Virus record (IMG/VR): IMGVR_UViG_3300010413_000031
Coordinates: 1-61,999 of that record
From: a virus
Direction: 5' to 3' (one strand)
DNA length: 61,999 bases
Below are positions 15,358 through 22,384 of the stretch, one piece after another; the stretch's first letter is position 1; each line of letters begins with the position of its first letter. The notes below the pieces were generated by a model that saw only the letters and a list, made by a program, of their open reading frames with translations, was not told the DNA's origin and ran no database searches. Made by a program: the position numbers and the translations under genes.

Positions 15358-15813
15358 TCAGCTAGTCGGTTCCGTTGACGCCACGGCTGTCCCTATTATC
15401 TTCTGGAGGTACACGGCGCCTTTGTAGGCCCACTCCGGATTTGCGGGGACATAATGACGGAAGCCACGACTGATCATGCAGTTGATACTGGCCACGTTCT
15501 CCAGCCAGGTGTACGTTACAATGCGCTGGAACCCTTCTTTCTTTGCCCATCTGAGGACTGTGTCCAACAGTCGCTTGCCCAGCCCCAGTCCCTGATATGG
15601 GGGCAACACTCCATATCTATGGAGGTAGAGGGCAGTCCCTTCCTGCATGAAGTCCCAAAGCTCAGTTGGGTAGAGAGAGGCAAAACCTACTGGTTCACCG
15701 CTCGCGTCCTTTACAAGCCAGTGATGACCGCCGTCGGGCATCTCGCTGTGGGGGAATATTAGCTGGTTCAGGGCCAGGATGGTTTGCCTGTCGTCTGTCT
15801 TACGAATCCGCAT
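15358..15813 (-). CDS. GNAT-family N-acetyltransferase
   Basis: 151 residues on the minus strand, one of only two such genes. The acetyl-CoA loop is clear: GVLPPYQGLGLGKRLL (residues ~68-83, Q-x-x-G-x-G/A). It is followed by a helix, a strand (RIVTYTW), and an Asn then SRGFR typical of the GNAT motif B end. The acceptor substrate cannot be told from sequence: protein N-terminus, small molecule, peptide antibiotic or aminoacyl-tRNA are all possible. It converges on the tRNA array, so its transcript would end against tRNA-Phe. No antitoxin-like gene adjoins it, which argues against a simple TacT-type toxin pair. Confidence 0.85.
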   Translation of the reverse strand: MRIRKTDDRQTILALNQLIFPHSEMPDGGHHWLVKDASGEPVGFASLYPTELWDFMQEGTALYLHRYGVLPPYQGLGLGKRLLDTVLRWAKKEGFQRIVTYTWLENVASINCMISRGFRHYVPANPEWAYKGAVYLQKIIGTAVASTEPTS

Positions 15814-15872
15814 GGAACCTCCGGGGGCTTGAGGGGTAGCATGGCCAGAGAAACCTAACCGGAGAGGGAGCG

Positions 15873-16097
15873 ATGTGCAACGAGTGCAAGTGGCAGGATG
15901 TTTCCGACCTTATTGACGCGATGGCCAAGGACCCGGAAGGACGTTGGGCATGGGCCGAGGAGACATTGGAGGGGATCGACGGCTGGCTGGTGGACAATGA
16001 GCACGTCACCCCACGCCAGAGATCCGCAGTCCAGAACATCCACCAGGCAGGACTAAGGGAGAAGCCAGACAAGTGGAAGAAGAAGGGGAAGGCGTAA
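15873..16097 (+). CDS. Small unknown protein
   Basis: 74 residues with GGAGAGGGAG upstream. It starts with a CNEC pair and ends in a Lys-rich tail (KWKKKGKA). The central part is helical and acidic (DLIDAMAKDPEGRWAWAEET). No family recognised. Its TAA overlaps the next ATG (TAATG). It opens the rightward replication operon and is divergent from the acetyltransferase gene. Confidence 0.65.
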   Translation: MCNECKWQDVSDLIDAMAKDPEGRWAWAEETLEGIDGWLVDNEHVTPRQRSAVQNIHQAGLREKPDKWKKKGKA

Positions 16098-16255
16098 TGC
16101 TGGGCTTTATATGTATCCTGCTGATCCGGCTGGGTGTGCTGGTGCCCGAGACGTTGCTCTATGAGCTGAGCATCCCATTTATTACAGCCAGCTGCCTAAT
16201 CGGCCTTGCATGGCTGGGGTGGGCGCTGTCGTTGCTGGGGGACCTCCATGGCTAG
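16097..16255 (+). CDS. Small two-helix membrane protein
   Basis: 52 residues from ATG 16097, coupled to the gene before. Two hydrophobic segments (about residues 2-18 and 26-48) are separated by a short PETLLYEL turn. There is no motif to indicate function. The end overlaps the nuclease-like gene by 8 bases. Small membrane proteins inside phage replication operons are common, and some anchor replication proteins or block superinfection, but nothing here decides that. Confidence 0.6.
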   Translation: MLGFICILLIRLGVLVPETLLYELSIPFITASCLIGLAWLGWALSLLGDLHG

Positions 16256-16661
16256 CGGAGCAGCCAACATCCAGCGTACACTCCGGGAGCTGGAGCGTAG
16301 AGGGTGGGACGCTCAATCCGTCGAGTGTTACATAGCAGCGGCCCGGCGCACCCGAGACCTGTTCGGGTTCGGGGACGTGCTGGCCTTCGAGCGTGGGAAC
16401 ATCTACATCATACAGGTCACATCCTACTCCGGCCTGTCCGCACGTAAGCGGAAGATACTGGAGTCGGAAGTGGCCAGAGCATGGGTGGGGGAGGCGGGCG
16501 GTAGGATACTCCTGCACGGGTGGAGGCGAGGCAAGCCACCTAAGGGCAGGAAGCGAGGTAAGTGGCAGCTTACTGAGAGGGAGATTACGGACGGTGACTT
16601 CTACGAAAGTAGGGCCCGAGCTAAACGCAAGAAGTCCGGGAAGGGTGCTGCTCGTAGGTAG
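16248..16661 (+). CDS. Hjr/VRR-NUC-like PD-(D/E)XK nuclease
   Basis: 137 residues from ATG 16248. The core reads ERRGWDAQSVECYI, then RDLFGFGDVLAFE, then IIQVTS, then RKRK. This is the D...(E/Q)-x-(T/K) arrangement of small phage PD-(D/E)XK enzymes related to archaeal Hjr and VRR-NUC nucleases (Asp in FGD, Gln-Val-Thr in place of Glu-x-Lys). The C-terminus is strongly basic. A Holliday-junction or flap-cleaving role fits its place directly before the polymerase gene, which it overlaps by 17 bases. The Q in place of E is common in this group but leaves activity to be shown. Confidence 0.65.
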   Translation: MASGAANIQRTLRELERRGWDAQSVECYIAAARRTRDLFGFGDVLAFERGNIYIIQVTSYSGLSARKRKILESEVARAWVGEAGGRILLHGWRRGKPPKGRKRGKWQLTEREITDGDFYESRARAKRKKSGKGAARR

Positions 16662-18318
16662 GGACCCAGGAGAAACGGAGGTACGGATAGGCCGTCCCTT
16701 CGTGGGGGAAGCTGGACAAGTGTTGGACAGCGTGCTGCCTGCGTCCGGGCTGCAGCGCACCGACGTGAACATCACCAACGTGGTGCCCTGGAGGCCTAAG
16801 GACAACGAGTTCAAGAACCACGAGCCGTGGCAGATTGAGCGGGGCATGCAGGAGCTGGATGACCTGATCTACGAGCTGCGCCCTCAGATCATAGTGGCGT
16901 TCGGCAACGAGGCGGCATGGGCTACCATACCCAACTGGCCGGGGAATGACATATCCCACGCGCACGGCATCATGGAGAGGCGTGGGTACTTCTTCAAGGG
17001 CAAGCATGGGACATGGGTACTGGCCACCCTGCATCCCGCCAACGTCAAGTACCAGGTCATGCCCAATCTCATGCTGCTGGATCTGGATATGCGACGGTTG
17101 GACCTGTGGCTGCGTGGGAAGCTGCCTAGGGATGAGTGGCCTGAGATCAAGGTTGCGAGGGAGGCTGGGGATCTGGTCAAGCTGATGAAGGATCAGGTAC
17201 TGGCTACGGACATAGAGCTGAAGTGGGGCGGCAGGGAGGTACTGTGTGTCGGGTTCTGCGGGGACGATCTAGAGCCAGTCGTGGTACCGGATAACCTGCT
17301 GCCCCTAGCTTATGAGGTACTGGCCAACGGGAATCCCAAGGTCCTGCATCATGGGCAGTTCGACATCTATATGCTGCAGGAAGAGAAGGGGATACCCATT
17401 CACGGCCAGCTGCACGACACTATGTTCCAGCACTGGGCCCTGTTCCCGGAGCTGGCGTCGAAGGAGGAGACGGGCGGGGAGTACTCGGACCTGAGCAAGG
17501 CCACACGCATGACACGCAAGGGGCTAGCCTTCCTCATGAGCATGTATGGTAACTGGCCGTGGTGGAAGGACTACCCGGACGAGGACCACCCCAAGTTCAG
17601 GGAGCTGATGTTCATTCTCAACGGCAGAGACTGCTATGCCACACGCTGGCTACACTCGCTGCAGATAGCCAAGATCTACGAGGAGGCCGTGGACGAGCAG
17701 TACTACGAGGCCATGCGCATGGTGCCTATCGCCATCAAGATGCAGAGGCGGGGCATGCTGGTGAACGATGAACTGAGGCAGAAGAGGATAGAGATACTGA
17801 CCGAGAGGTTGACAGCCGCAGAAACAGACATAGTATTGGCAGGACTGAGCTATATCTGGGAGCACGAACTAGCCTCCTACAGGAAGATCAGGAGCTGCCC
17901 CTGCTGCCGTGGGTCGCTGCCCGGCAGAAAGCCGAGGCGCAAGACCAGGCAGTGCTGGAGCTGTGCTGGGTACGAAAAGGTGCCAAGCAAGGCTCAGCTG
18001 GTGTGGCAGCTGACTGCGGATGAGGGCGTGCATGTACTAACAGACCTGCCAATGGAGGAGTATCTAGCACGGCGGGAGGCGTGGCATGAGAAAGTGCGCA
18101 AGACCAAGAAGGCCGTGCTTGAGCGCTACATCCTCAAGCCCTGCAACTTCTGTGGCGGTAAGGGGTACATTGGATGGTATGAGTTCAATCCGTTCTCCAA
18201 CCAGCAGCTAGGCACGCTGCTGTACGATGTGATAGGGGTACCCAAGAGCCTGCTGGGGAAGAAGCGGCAGGTGGATGAGAACACCTTGGGCAGGGTCCTG
18301 CATTGGGCCAGGAGCTAA
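16645..18318 (+). CDS. DNA polymerase A, N-terminal half: uracil-DNA glycosylase + 3'-5' exonuclease + Cys-rich insertion
   Basis: 557 residues from GTG 16645; upstream sequence in this frame lies inside the previous gene and is not polymerase-like. Residues 1-165 match family 4 uracil-DNA glycosylase: GRDPGETE, GRPFVGEAGQ, and a late LATLHPAN with the catalytic-loop His-Pro. Next is a DnaQ-like exonuclease: DIE (D189/E191), HHGQFD, and LNGRDCY. The start of the polymerase thumb follows. Inside it are seven cysteines (C418, C420, C421, C437, C440, C500, C503) in two zinc-ribbon-like groups. The frame stops after NTLGRVLHWARS, where family A polymerases continue into motif A. The palm and fingers are encoded 700 bases downstream in a separate gene. 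Confidence 0.85.
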   Translation: MLLVGRDPGETEVRIGRPFVGEAGQVLDSVLPASGLQRTDVNITNVVPWRPKDNEFKNHEPWQIERGMQELDDLIYELRPQIIVAFGNEAAWATIPNWPGNDISHAHGIMERRGYFFKGKHGTWVLATLHPANVKYQVMPNLMLLDLDMRRLDLWLRGKLPRDEWPEIKVAREAGDLVKLMKDQVLATDIELKWGGREVLCVGFCGDDLEPVVVPDNLLPLAYEVLANGNPKVLHHGQFDIYMLQEEKGIPIHGQLHDTMFQHWALFPELASKEETGGEYSDLSKATRMTRKGLAFLMSMYGNWPWWKDYPDEDHPKFRELMFILNGRDCYATRWLHSLQIAKIYEEAVDEQYYEAMRMVPIAIKMQRRGMLVNDELRQKRIEILTERLTAAETDIVLAGLSYIWEHELASYRKIRSCPCCRGSLPGRKPRRKTRQCWSCAGYEKVPSKAQLVWQLTADEGVHVLTDLPMEEYLARREAWHEKVRKTKKAVLERYILKPCNFCGGKGYIGWYEFNPFSNQQLGTLLYDVIGVPKSLLGKKRQVDENTLGRVLHWARS

Positions 18319-18325
18319 CTATGGC
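18312..18325 (+). repeat. Left copy of 14-base repeat flanking the polymerase insert
   Basis: GAGCTAACTATGGC here and GAGTTGACTATGGC at 19009-19022 match at 12 of 14 bases. Both include a GAG ribosome-site core, a 6-base spacer and an ATG. This copy also supplies the stop codon of the N-terminal polymerase half. Confidence 0.75.
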
Positions 18326-18998
18326 TAACTACAACGGCTATAACACTTCGACAGGCTACATACAGTTTGCTAATACTACTACTGCGGGCACTGGTAGTAA
18401 CACTACTACGTGGGGAAACAGCAGTAGTGGCCTGTGGGTGCCCGAGTATCCACTGAATAGCAAGCCCATGAAGTTCGTGGGTGGTGCGCTGCATGGGCAG
18501 ATCAAGAAAGTCCCTGTTGTACATGACAGGATAGACGTGCCTGTTATGCAGCCATTTCCATACACGCTGGAAGACTCGGGCAAGGCCGCCGAGTATGTGT
18601 ATGAGAGCTATGATCTGATACACCACAAGGGCGAGTCATTCTTCGTACTACGTGAGCTATGGGAGGCCGAGCGTCCTGCTGTAGGGTTCTACAAGAACCC
18701 AAATAGGGACGAGTACCACATCATCGTCGTCACTACCAAGCCGGGCATTCTGGGGTTCAGTATCACAAGAAAGATGTATCACGCCCTAATGGAGGGACAG
18801 TTCCTGGAGCAGTTCCATAACGACCTCAAGGAAGTGAAGATGGGTGACCTGAACGAACTCATCTACATGAAGATGGCCGAGCGCTATGTTCCCAAGCCTG
18901 TGTTTCATGACGCAAAGGAGGACGACGAGCCGGTGCCTGAGAAGTGGGAGCTGGACGAGGAAGAGCTGGGTGACCCTGTGATGATCCCGGCGGCTTAA
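18321..18998 (+). CDS. Unknown 225-residue protein inserted between the polymerase halves
   Basis: ATG 18321 lies 6 bases after AGGAG. The N-terminus is unusual: about 35 residues rich in Asn, Thr, Gly and Ser, then an alpha/beta region (EDSGKAAEYVYESYDLIHHK, YHIIVVTTKPGILGFSITRK) and a very acidic end (DEEELGD). It shows no HNH, GIY-YIG, LAGLIDADG or intein splice motif, so it is not a recognisable homing element. It separates family A polymerase regions that are contiguous in other polymerases. It might be a polymerase cofactor or clamp-like subunit, or a neutral insertion. Function unknown. Confidence 0.75.
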   Translation: MANYNGYNTSTGYIQFANTTTAGTGSNTTTWGNSSSGLWVPEYPLNSKPMKFVGGALHGQIKKVPVVHDRIDVPVMQPFPYTLEDSGKAAEYVYESYDLIHHKGESFFVLRELWEAERPAVGFYKNPNRDEYHIIVVTTKPGILGFSITRKMYHALMEGQFLEQFHNDLKEVKMGDLNELIYMKMAERYVPKPVFHDAKEDDEPVPEKWELDEEELGDPVMIPAA

Positions 18999-18999
18999 C

Positions 19000-20037
19000 A
19001 TGCCACACGAGTTGACTATGGCCTGGCATAAAGCGAGGAAGCTGCAGATCCTTGAGATCCTGGAGCCTTACATGGTGGCTAAGCGGGACAGGACCGTGAT
19101 CGGCCACTATGAAAGGATAGAGCCGGGACCTGATGGTAGGGTGAGGACGGAGCCAAACCCCATAGGCACCAGTACGGGCAGGTTCAGCTCAAGCGAGAGC
19201 CCGCTCGATCCGTATTCCACCAACCTGCAGAACCTGAACAAGAAGGTGGCGCAGATCGATCCCGTCTATGCCATACGTGACTGCATCATTCCCGATCCGG
19301 GCTATGTGCTGTGGGCGGCAGACTACGCCGGGGCTGAGGCCCTGCTAGCCGCTGCCTACCAGCAGGACTGGGAGATGTACCAGATGCTGTTGGATGGAAA
19401 GGATGTGCATACATGGCACGCCTCCATCTTCTTCGACATGCCTGAGGAGCAGGTAGGCAAGGGCACGATCTACAGGCAGATAGCCAAGAACATAGGCTAC
19501 GGAGGGCAGTACAAGGCCAGCATATGGAAGCTGACCGAGACCATCAACAGGGAGGCCGAGCACACGGGCGTCAGGGTCACGCAGGCGCAGGTCGAGACGG
19601 CCTACACTCGCTGGTTGCAGCTGCACCCTGTCGAGGAGTGGTGGGAGAACACACGCCAGGAACTGAACACCCCGCCCAAGAACAGCCTGCGTAACTGTTT
19701 CGGGTTCAGGCGCAGGTTCTTCGCCCCCGATCCTGAGAAGCGGTTGAAGGAGGGGCTGGCCTTCTACCCACAAAGCACGGTGGCCTCCTGTATCAAGCGG
19801 GCCATGGTGAGAGTGGATGAGGAGCTGGACGATGGGCAGGAGATCATGCAGATCATGCAGATCCATGACGAGATCTTCGGGCAGGTGAAGGAGAACAAGG
19901 TGGACAAGTACATGCCTGAGATCGTGAAGATTCTGGAAGAGCCGTTCGAGATCCACGGCAAGGAGGTCTGGATTCCTGCCGACGCCAGCCTAGGTATGAG
20001 CTGGGGGAGCATGCGAGCATGGCAAAAGGCAGCCTAA
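19000..20037 (+). CDS. DNA polymerase A, C-terminal half (palm, fingers, thumb end)
   Basis: 345 residues from ATG 19000; ATG 19018 is an alternative with a better ribosome site. The catalytic motifs are intact: GTSTGRFSSS, motif A WAADYAGAEALLA (Asp at ~107), the O-helix RQIAKNIGYGGQY (Arg, Lys and Tyr positions), and motif C MQIHDEIF near residue 287. So the polymerase active site is complete but lies on a different polypeptide from the proofreading domain. The two halves must associate, or be joined by some unseen means, to work as one enzyme. The gene overlaps the next by 19 bases. Confidence 0.88.
   Translation: MPHELTMAWHKARKLQILEILEPYMVAKRDRTVIGHYERIEPGPDGRVRTEPNPIGTSTGRFSSSESPLDPYSTNLQNLNKKVAQIDPVYAIRDCIIPDPGYVLWAADYAGAEALLAAAYQQDWEMYQMLLDGKDVHTWHASIFFDMPEEQVGKGTIYRQIAKNIGYGGQYKASIWKLTETINREAEHTGVRVTQAQVETAYTRWLQLHPVEEWWENTRQELNTPPKNSLRNCFGFRRRFFAPDPEKRLKEGLAFYPQSTVASCIKRAMVRVDEELDDGQEIMQIMQIHDEIFGQVKENKVDKYMPEIVKILEEPFEIHGKEVWIPADASLGMSWGSMRAWQKAA
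19009..19022 (+). repeat. Right copy of 14-base repeat flanking the polymerase insert
   Basis: GAGTTGACTATGGC, 12/14 identical to 18312-18325. In frame it reads ELTMA, the same peptide that the left copy would read one frame over. Confidence 0.75.
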
Positions 20038-20387
20038 TTAACTGGGTACGCGACCAGATATACGCGGTCGAGGATCTCCTGAATGTGAGGCCTGACCTCT
20101 TGCGGATGGGGGAGGCTCTCTGGCGTGAGATCCTGGCGGAGAGCTATACCAGCAGAACATGGCTTGCTCCCCAATTCGGAAGCTATGCATCAGGCGACTG
20201 GTTCAACATGACGTTCGACGGGATACAGGTGGAGCGAATGTATGATGCGCCGGGCAGTATTCCACCATGGGAGCTGCATATTCATGCGGACAGGCGTGTA
20301 TTCAGGTGCGACCCTCATGGCCCTCCACGTATATGTACGGGCGGAGAGAAGCTACGGACAATCTACGACGTGCTGTGCTATGCGTAA
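20019..20387 (+). CDS. Unknown protein downstream of polymerase
   Basis: 122 residues. ATG 20019 lies within the end of the polymerase gene. It has a helical N-terminus (LINWVRDQIYAVEDLLN) and a beta-rich C-terminus with two cysteines and several His/Arg. I recognise no family. Its end overlaps the next small gene by 8 bases, so it is part of the replication operon. Confidence 0.65.
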   Translation: MAKGSLINWVRDQIYAVEDLLNVRPDLLRMGEALWREILAESYTSRTWLAPQFGSYASGDWFNMTFDGIQVERMYDAPGSIPPWELHIHADRRVFRCDPHGPPRICTGGEKLRTIYDVLCYA

Positions 20388-20601
20388 GCAGCAGAGCTAC
20401 CCTAGCCAGTACGAGATCTGGAACGTGTTCACTACCATCGTCTGTAAGGTTCTCAATGCAGATAACAAGGATAGGGTAGGGATAGCCGAGCGGGAGGCAC
20501 GGGCCAGGTTGGGTGAGGTGTACTCCGATCTACCTGAGAGGGTGGCCAACACAGCCCTGAGGCTGGTGGCGTGGATGGAGACGTGGAACAAGCATGGCTA
20601 A
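20380..20601 (+). CDS. Small helical protein
   Basis: 73 residues from ATG 20380, which overlaps the previous gene by 8 bases; the longer upstream frame belongs to that gene's shadow. Entirely helical and basic (EREARARLGEVYSDLPERV). Its end overlaps the RecA-fold ATPase by 8 bases. Possible ATPase partner by position only. Confidence 0.6.
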   Translation: MRKQQSYPSQYEIWNVFTTIVCKVLNADNKDRVGIAEREARARLGEVYSDLPERVANTALRLVAWMETWNKHG

Positions 20602-21601
20602 GTACGATCTGCTCAAGGCACCCATCGCCCATGTGGTCTCCGTCAACTACTACAAGGAGGCGTTGAACGCCTACCTGGGGACGGACGAGATCGAGAAGCT
20701 GGAGTTGAACCATGATTATGTACTTGGTGGCCTTCTGCCGGTGGGCGGATACCTACATCTGTACGGCCGGGAGAAGAGTGGGAAGACGAGGCTGGCGTGG
20801 CAGCTGGCGCGCTCTGTCGGTATCACTGGTCGGCCTTGGATGGGTTTTATCACTAATCGCACTGGCCCTGTGCTATGGCTTGAGCTGGACATGGGAACGG
20901 CTGAGTTCAAGTACGTCCTGGGTTCGGCGCAGGCTGCTGGCATGGGTGGGCATCCGGCCATACTTGGGCCAGGGAAGCATCATTACCTTAACGCACTATC
21001 ACCGCAAGGTCAGGACTTCCTCTACACTCTGGGGGTCATCCACAAGCCCATCCTCACAGTCGTTGACACTTTCACCGACTGCTATGAGGGAGAGCTGGAG
21101 AACGAGGTTATACGACGAGTTGTTGCAAGCTTCCGTTTCGCTCTTGCAGGCTCAAGCTTCGTATTCATTAACCATGAGCGAAGAACTAGCCAAGCTCTCA
21201 TCGCTAAAGACAAGCAGGACACCGATGCTGAGCTGGGAGGGGGCGAACTATCACGCAAGGCAAGCGGAGTACTACGACTTGTGCGTCACTCGGATGCAGC
21301 AGGCATTCTCAGCCTCAAGCGCATCAGGACTCAAAGGCATTGGACTGACCTCGGCCTCCGCATCACAGAGCATGGGTTCTGGCAGATTGACCATGCCCAT
21401 CTCACCGCCCGGATGCTAATCGCCCTGTGGCCTGACATTCCAGGGCTGAGCATGGAGGAGGCGAAGCAGTGCAAGAGCGCAGAGCAGGTGTTGGGCACGC
21501 TGCACAAGTACATGCCCCATCTAGATATGCACAAGCTGAAGGATGCCTACAGTCAAATGCACGGGGAGCTACCGTGGCAGCGCTGGCTGGGGCTACTATA
21601 G
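20594..21601 (+). CDS. RecA-fold ATPase of the RepA/KaiC type (helicase or recombinase)
   Basis: 335 residues. Walker A is GREKSGKT (residues 58-65), Walker B is PILTVVDT (about 151-158), and INHERR follows as a sensor-like segment. The order and the N-terminal GGLLPVGGYLHLYG lead match RepA/AAA_25-type hexameric ATPases used by phages as replicative helicases or helicase loaders. No primase domain is seen, and no other helicase is present in the window, so this is the best candidate replicative helicase. It ends the replication operon; a tandem repeat and hairpin follow at once. Confidence 0.75.
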   Translation: MAKYDLLKAPIAHVVSVNYYKEALNAYLGTDEIEKLELNHDYVLGGLLPVGGYLHLYGREKSGKTRLAWQLARSVGITGRPWMGFITNRTGPVLWLELDMGTAEFKYVLGSAQAAGMGGHPAILGPGKHHYLNALSPQGQDFLYTLGVIHKPILTVVDTFTDCYEGELENEVIRRVVASFRFALAGSSFVFINHERRTSQALIAKDKQDTDAELGGGELSRKASGVLRLVRHSDAAGILSLKRIRTQRHWTDLGLRITEHGFWQIDHAHLTARMLIALWPDIPGLSMEEAKQCKSAEQVLGTLHKYMPHLDMHKLKDAYSQMHGELPWQRWLGLL

Positions 21602-21614
21602 TACTTATAGTACT
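21597..21614. repeat. Tandem 9-base repeat TATAGTACT x2 at end of replication operon
   Basis: Two exact copies, each containing the palindrome AGTACT. The first includes the stop codon of the ATPase gene. The stretch is AT-rich compared with its surroundings. Confidence 0.6.
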
Positions 21615-21635
21615 AACTAATATATTAGCAAGTAT

Positions 21636-21655
21636 TAGGCCAGAGTGCTGGCCTA
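21636..21655 (+). terminator. Hairpin after the replication operon
   Basis: TAGGCCAG pairs with CTGGCCTA around a 4-base loop. There is no long U run, so it may be a weak terminator or an RNA 3'-end stabiliser. Confidence 0.5.
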
Positions 21656-21673
21656 TCTAGTTGGCCTAGTAAA

Positions 21674-21684
21674 GCACCAATTCC
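21674..21684. repeat. CCAATTCC element, copy 1
   Basis: GCACCAATTCC in a non-coding gap, just upstream of the AGGAGG of the next gene. One of six copies between 21.6 and 36.8 kb. Confidence 0.5.
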
Positions 21685-21702
21685 ACCAGGAGGATGAACA
21701 GG

Positions 21703-21918
21703 ATGGGCACCAGGACATACGCAGATGACGTGGCGTGGTTGGTTGAGACCTTCCATGACAGGCTGGAGTTGCTGGCTTCCGACGTGAGTCTGGATGATGG
21801 GAGGCTGTGGCTCACCCGGCGATGGTCAGAGCTTGGGCAGGGGGGTGGCACTATACGCGGCCGGGATATCATAGCGATCTTCGACTCATGGGAGAGCATA
21901 CGTAGGAAGAGCCCCTAG
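21703..21918 (+). CDS. Small unknown protein
   Basis: 71 residues from ATG 21703, 9 bases after AGGAGG; the ATG at 21694 touches the AGGAGG and is unlikely. Acidic and helical with a Gly-rich middle (WSELGQGGGTIRGRD). No known family. Its TAG stop provides the first G of the first copy of the repeated promoter element. Confidence 0.65.
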   Translation: MGTRTYADDVAWLVETFHDRLELLASDVSLDDGRLWLTRRWSELGQGGGTIRGRDIIAIFDSWESIRRKSP

Positions 21919-21949
21919 GGGGGTTGACCCGGAAGTTAACTTAGAGTGG
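21918..21949 (+). promoter_or_regulatory. Repeated 32-bp promoter element, copy 1
   Basis: GGGGGGTTGAC at positions 1-11, TAACTT at 20-25 (-10-like), G at 32 as likely transcription start. It drives the two-helix membrane protein at 21970. Confidence 0.7.
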
Positions 21950-21969
21950 ACCCCAAAGGGAGGTGGCTT

Positions 21970-22167
21970 ATGCCCTTAGAGGCAAAACTTCTGTTGACTG
22001 GCGTGCTGGCTGTGGTGGTTGGCGTGCTGGCTGTAATACCAGTAGTCATGCTGGATGATTGTGGGCTGCACCGTACGGCAGAGGCCTTCGGTGCGATAGC
22101 GTGCGTCCTACTGTGTGTGGGCGCTGCACTCGTCGTAGTGGATGCGCTCATACTGATCTGGCGATAG
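21970..22167 (+). CDS. Two-helix membrane protein
   Basis: 65 residues from ATG 21970, preceded by GGGAGG; an in-frame ATG at 21946 lies before the predicted transcription start and is rejected. Two hydrophobic helices (about residues 8-28 and 41-62) flank a short LDDCGLHRTAE loop. First gene after copy 1 of the promoter element, so probably early. Could act at the host membrane, for example in superinfection exclusion; unproven. Confidence 0.65.
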   Translation: MPLEAKLLLTGVLAVVVGVLAVIPVVMLDDCGLHRTAEAFGAIACVLLCVGAALVVVDALILIWR

Positions 22168-22182
22168 GAGAGGGAGACGACT

Positions 22183-22362
22183 ATGACAGACGATGAGAAG
22201 CAGGAGCTGGTCGATCTGCTCCAGATAGTCAGGTCGGCCCTATCATCCAACGTGAAGGCATTGTGGTCGAAGCCCCAATTCCGTGACATGCAGAAGAAGA
22301 CGGCCCTGTATGCCATAGAGAAGATAGATGCCTACCTAAATGCATTGCGGGAGGGGGGTTGA
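22183..22362 (+). CDS. 59-residue helical protein
   Basis: ATG 22183 follows GGAGAGGGAG. The product is acidic, then amphipathic (TDDEKQELVDLLQIVRSAL ... ALYAIEKIDAYLNAL), and ends Arg-Glu-Gly-Gly. The last codons and TGA stop are made from the next promoter element itself (GGGGGGTTGA). A copy of the CCAATTCC repeat lies inside and is read as KPQFR. Unknown function. Confidence 0.6.
   Translation: MTDDEKQELVDLLQIVRSALSSNVKALWSKPQFRDMQKKTALYAIEKIDAYLNALREGG
22271..22286. repeat. CCAATTCC element, copy 2
   Basis: AGCCCCAATTCCGTGA, here inside a coding region in frame K-P-Q-F-R. Seventeen bases, starting at 22270, are identical to copy 4, which is read in a different frame. Confidence 0.6.
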
Positions 22363-22384
22363 CCGCCGGGTTAAATTAGAATAG
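22353..22384 (+). promoter_or_regulatory. Repeated 32-bp promoter element, copy 2
   Basis: GGGGGGTTGAC, then TAAATT at 20-25, G at position 32 (22384). What follows is about 310 bases of non-coding structured sequence ending in a strong terminator. Confidence 0.75.

Noticed and set aside
18321-18998. Intein, group I intron or homing endonuclease splitting the polymerase
   Set aside because: No splice-site residues, no HNH, GIY-YIG or LAGLIDADG motif, and almost no non-coding sequence around the gene.
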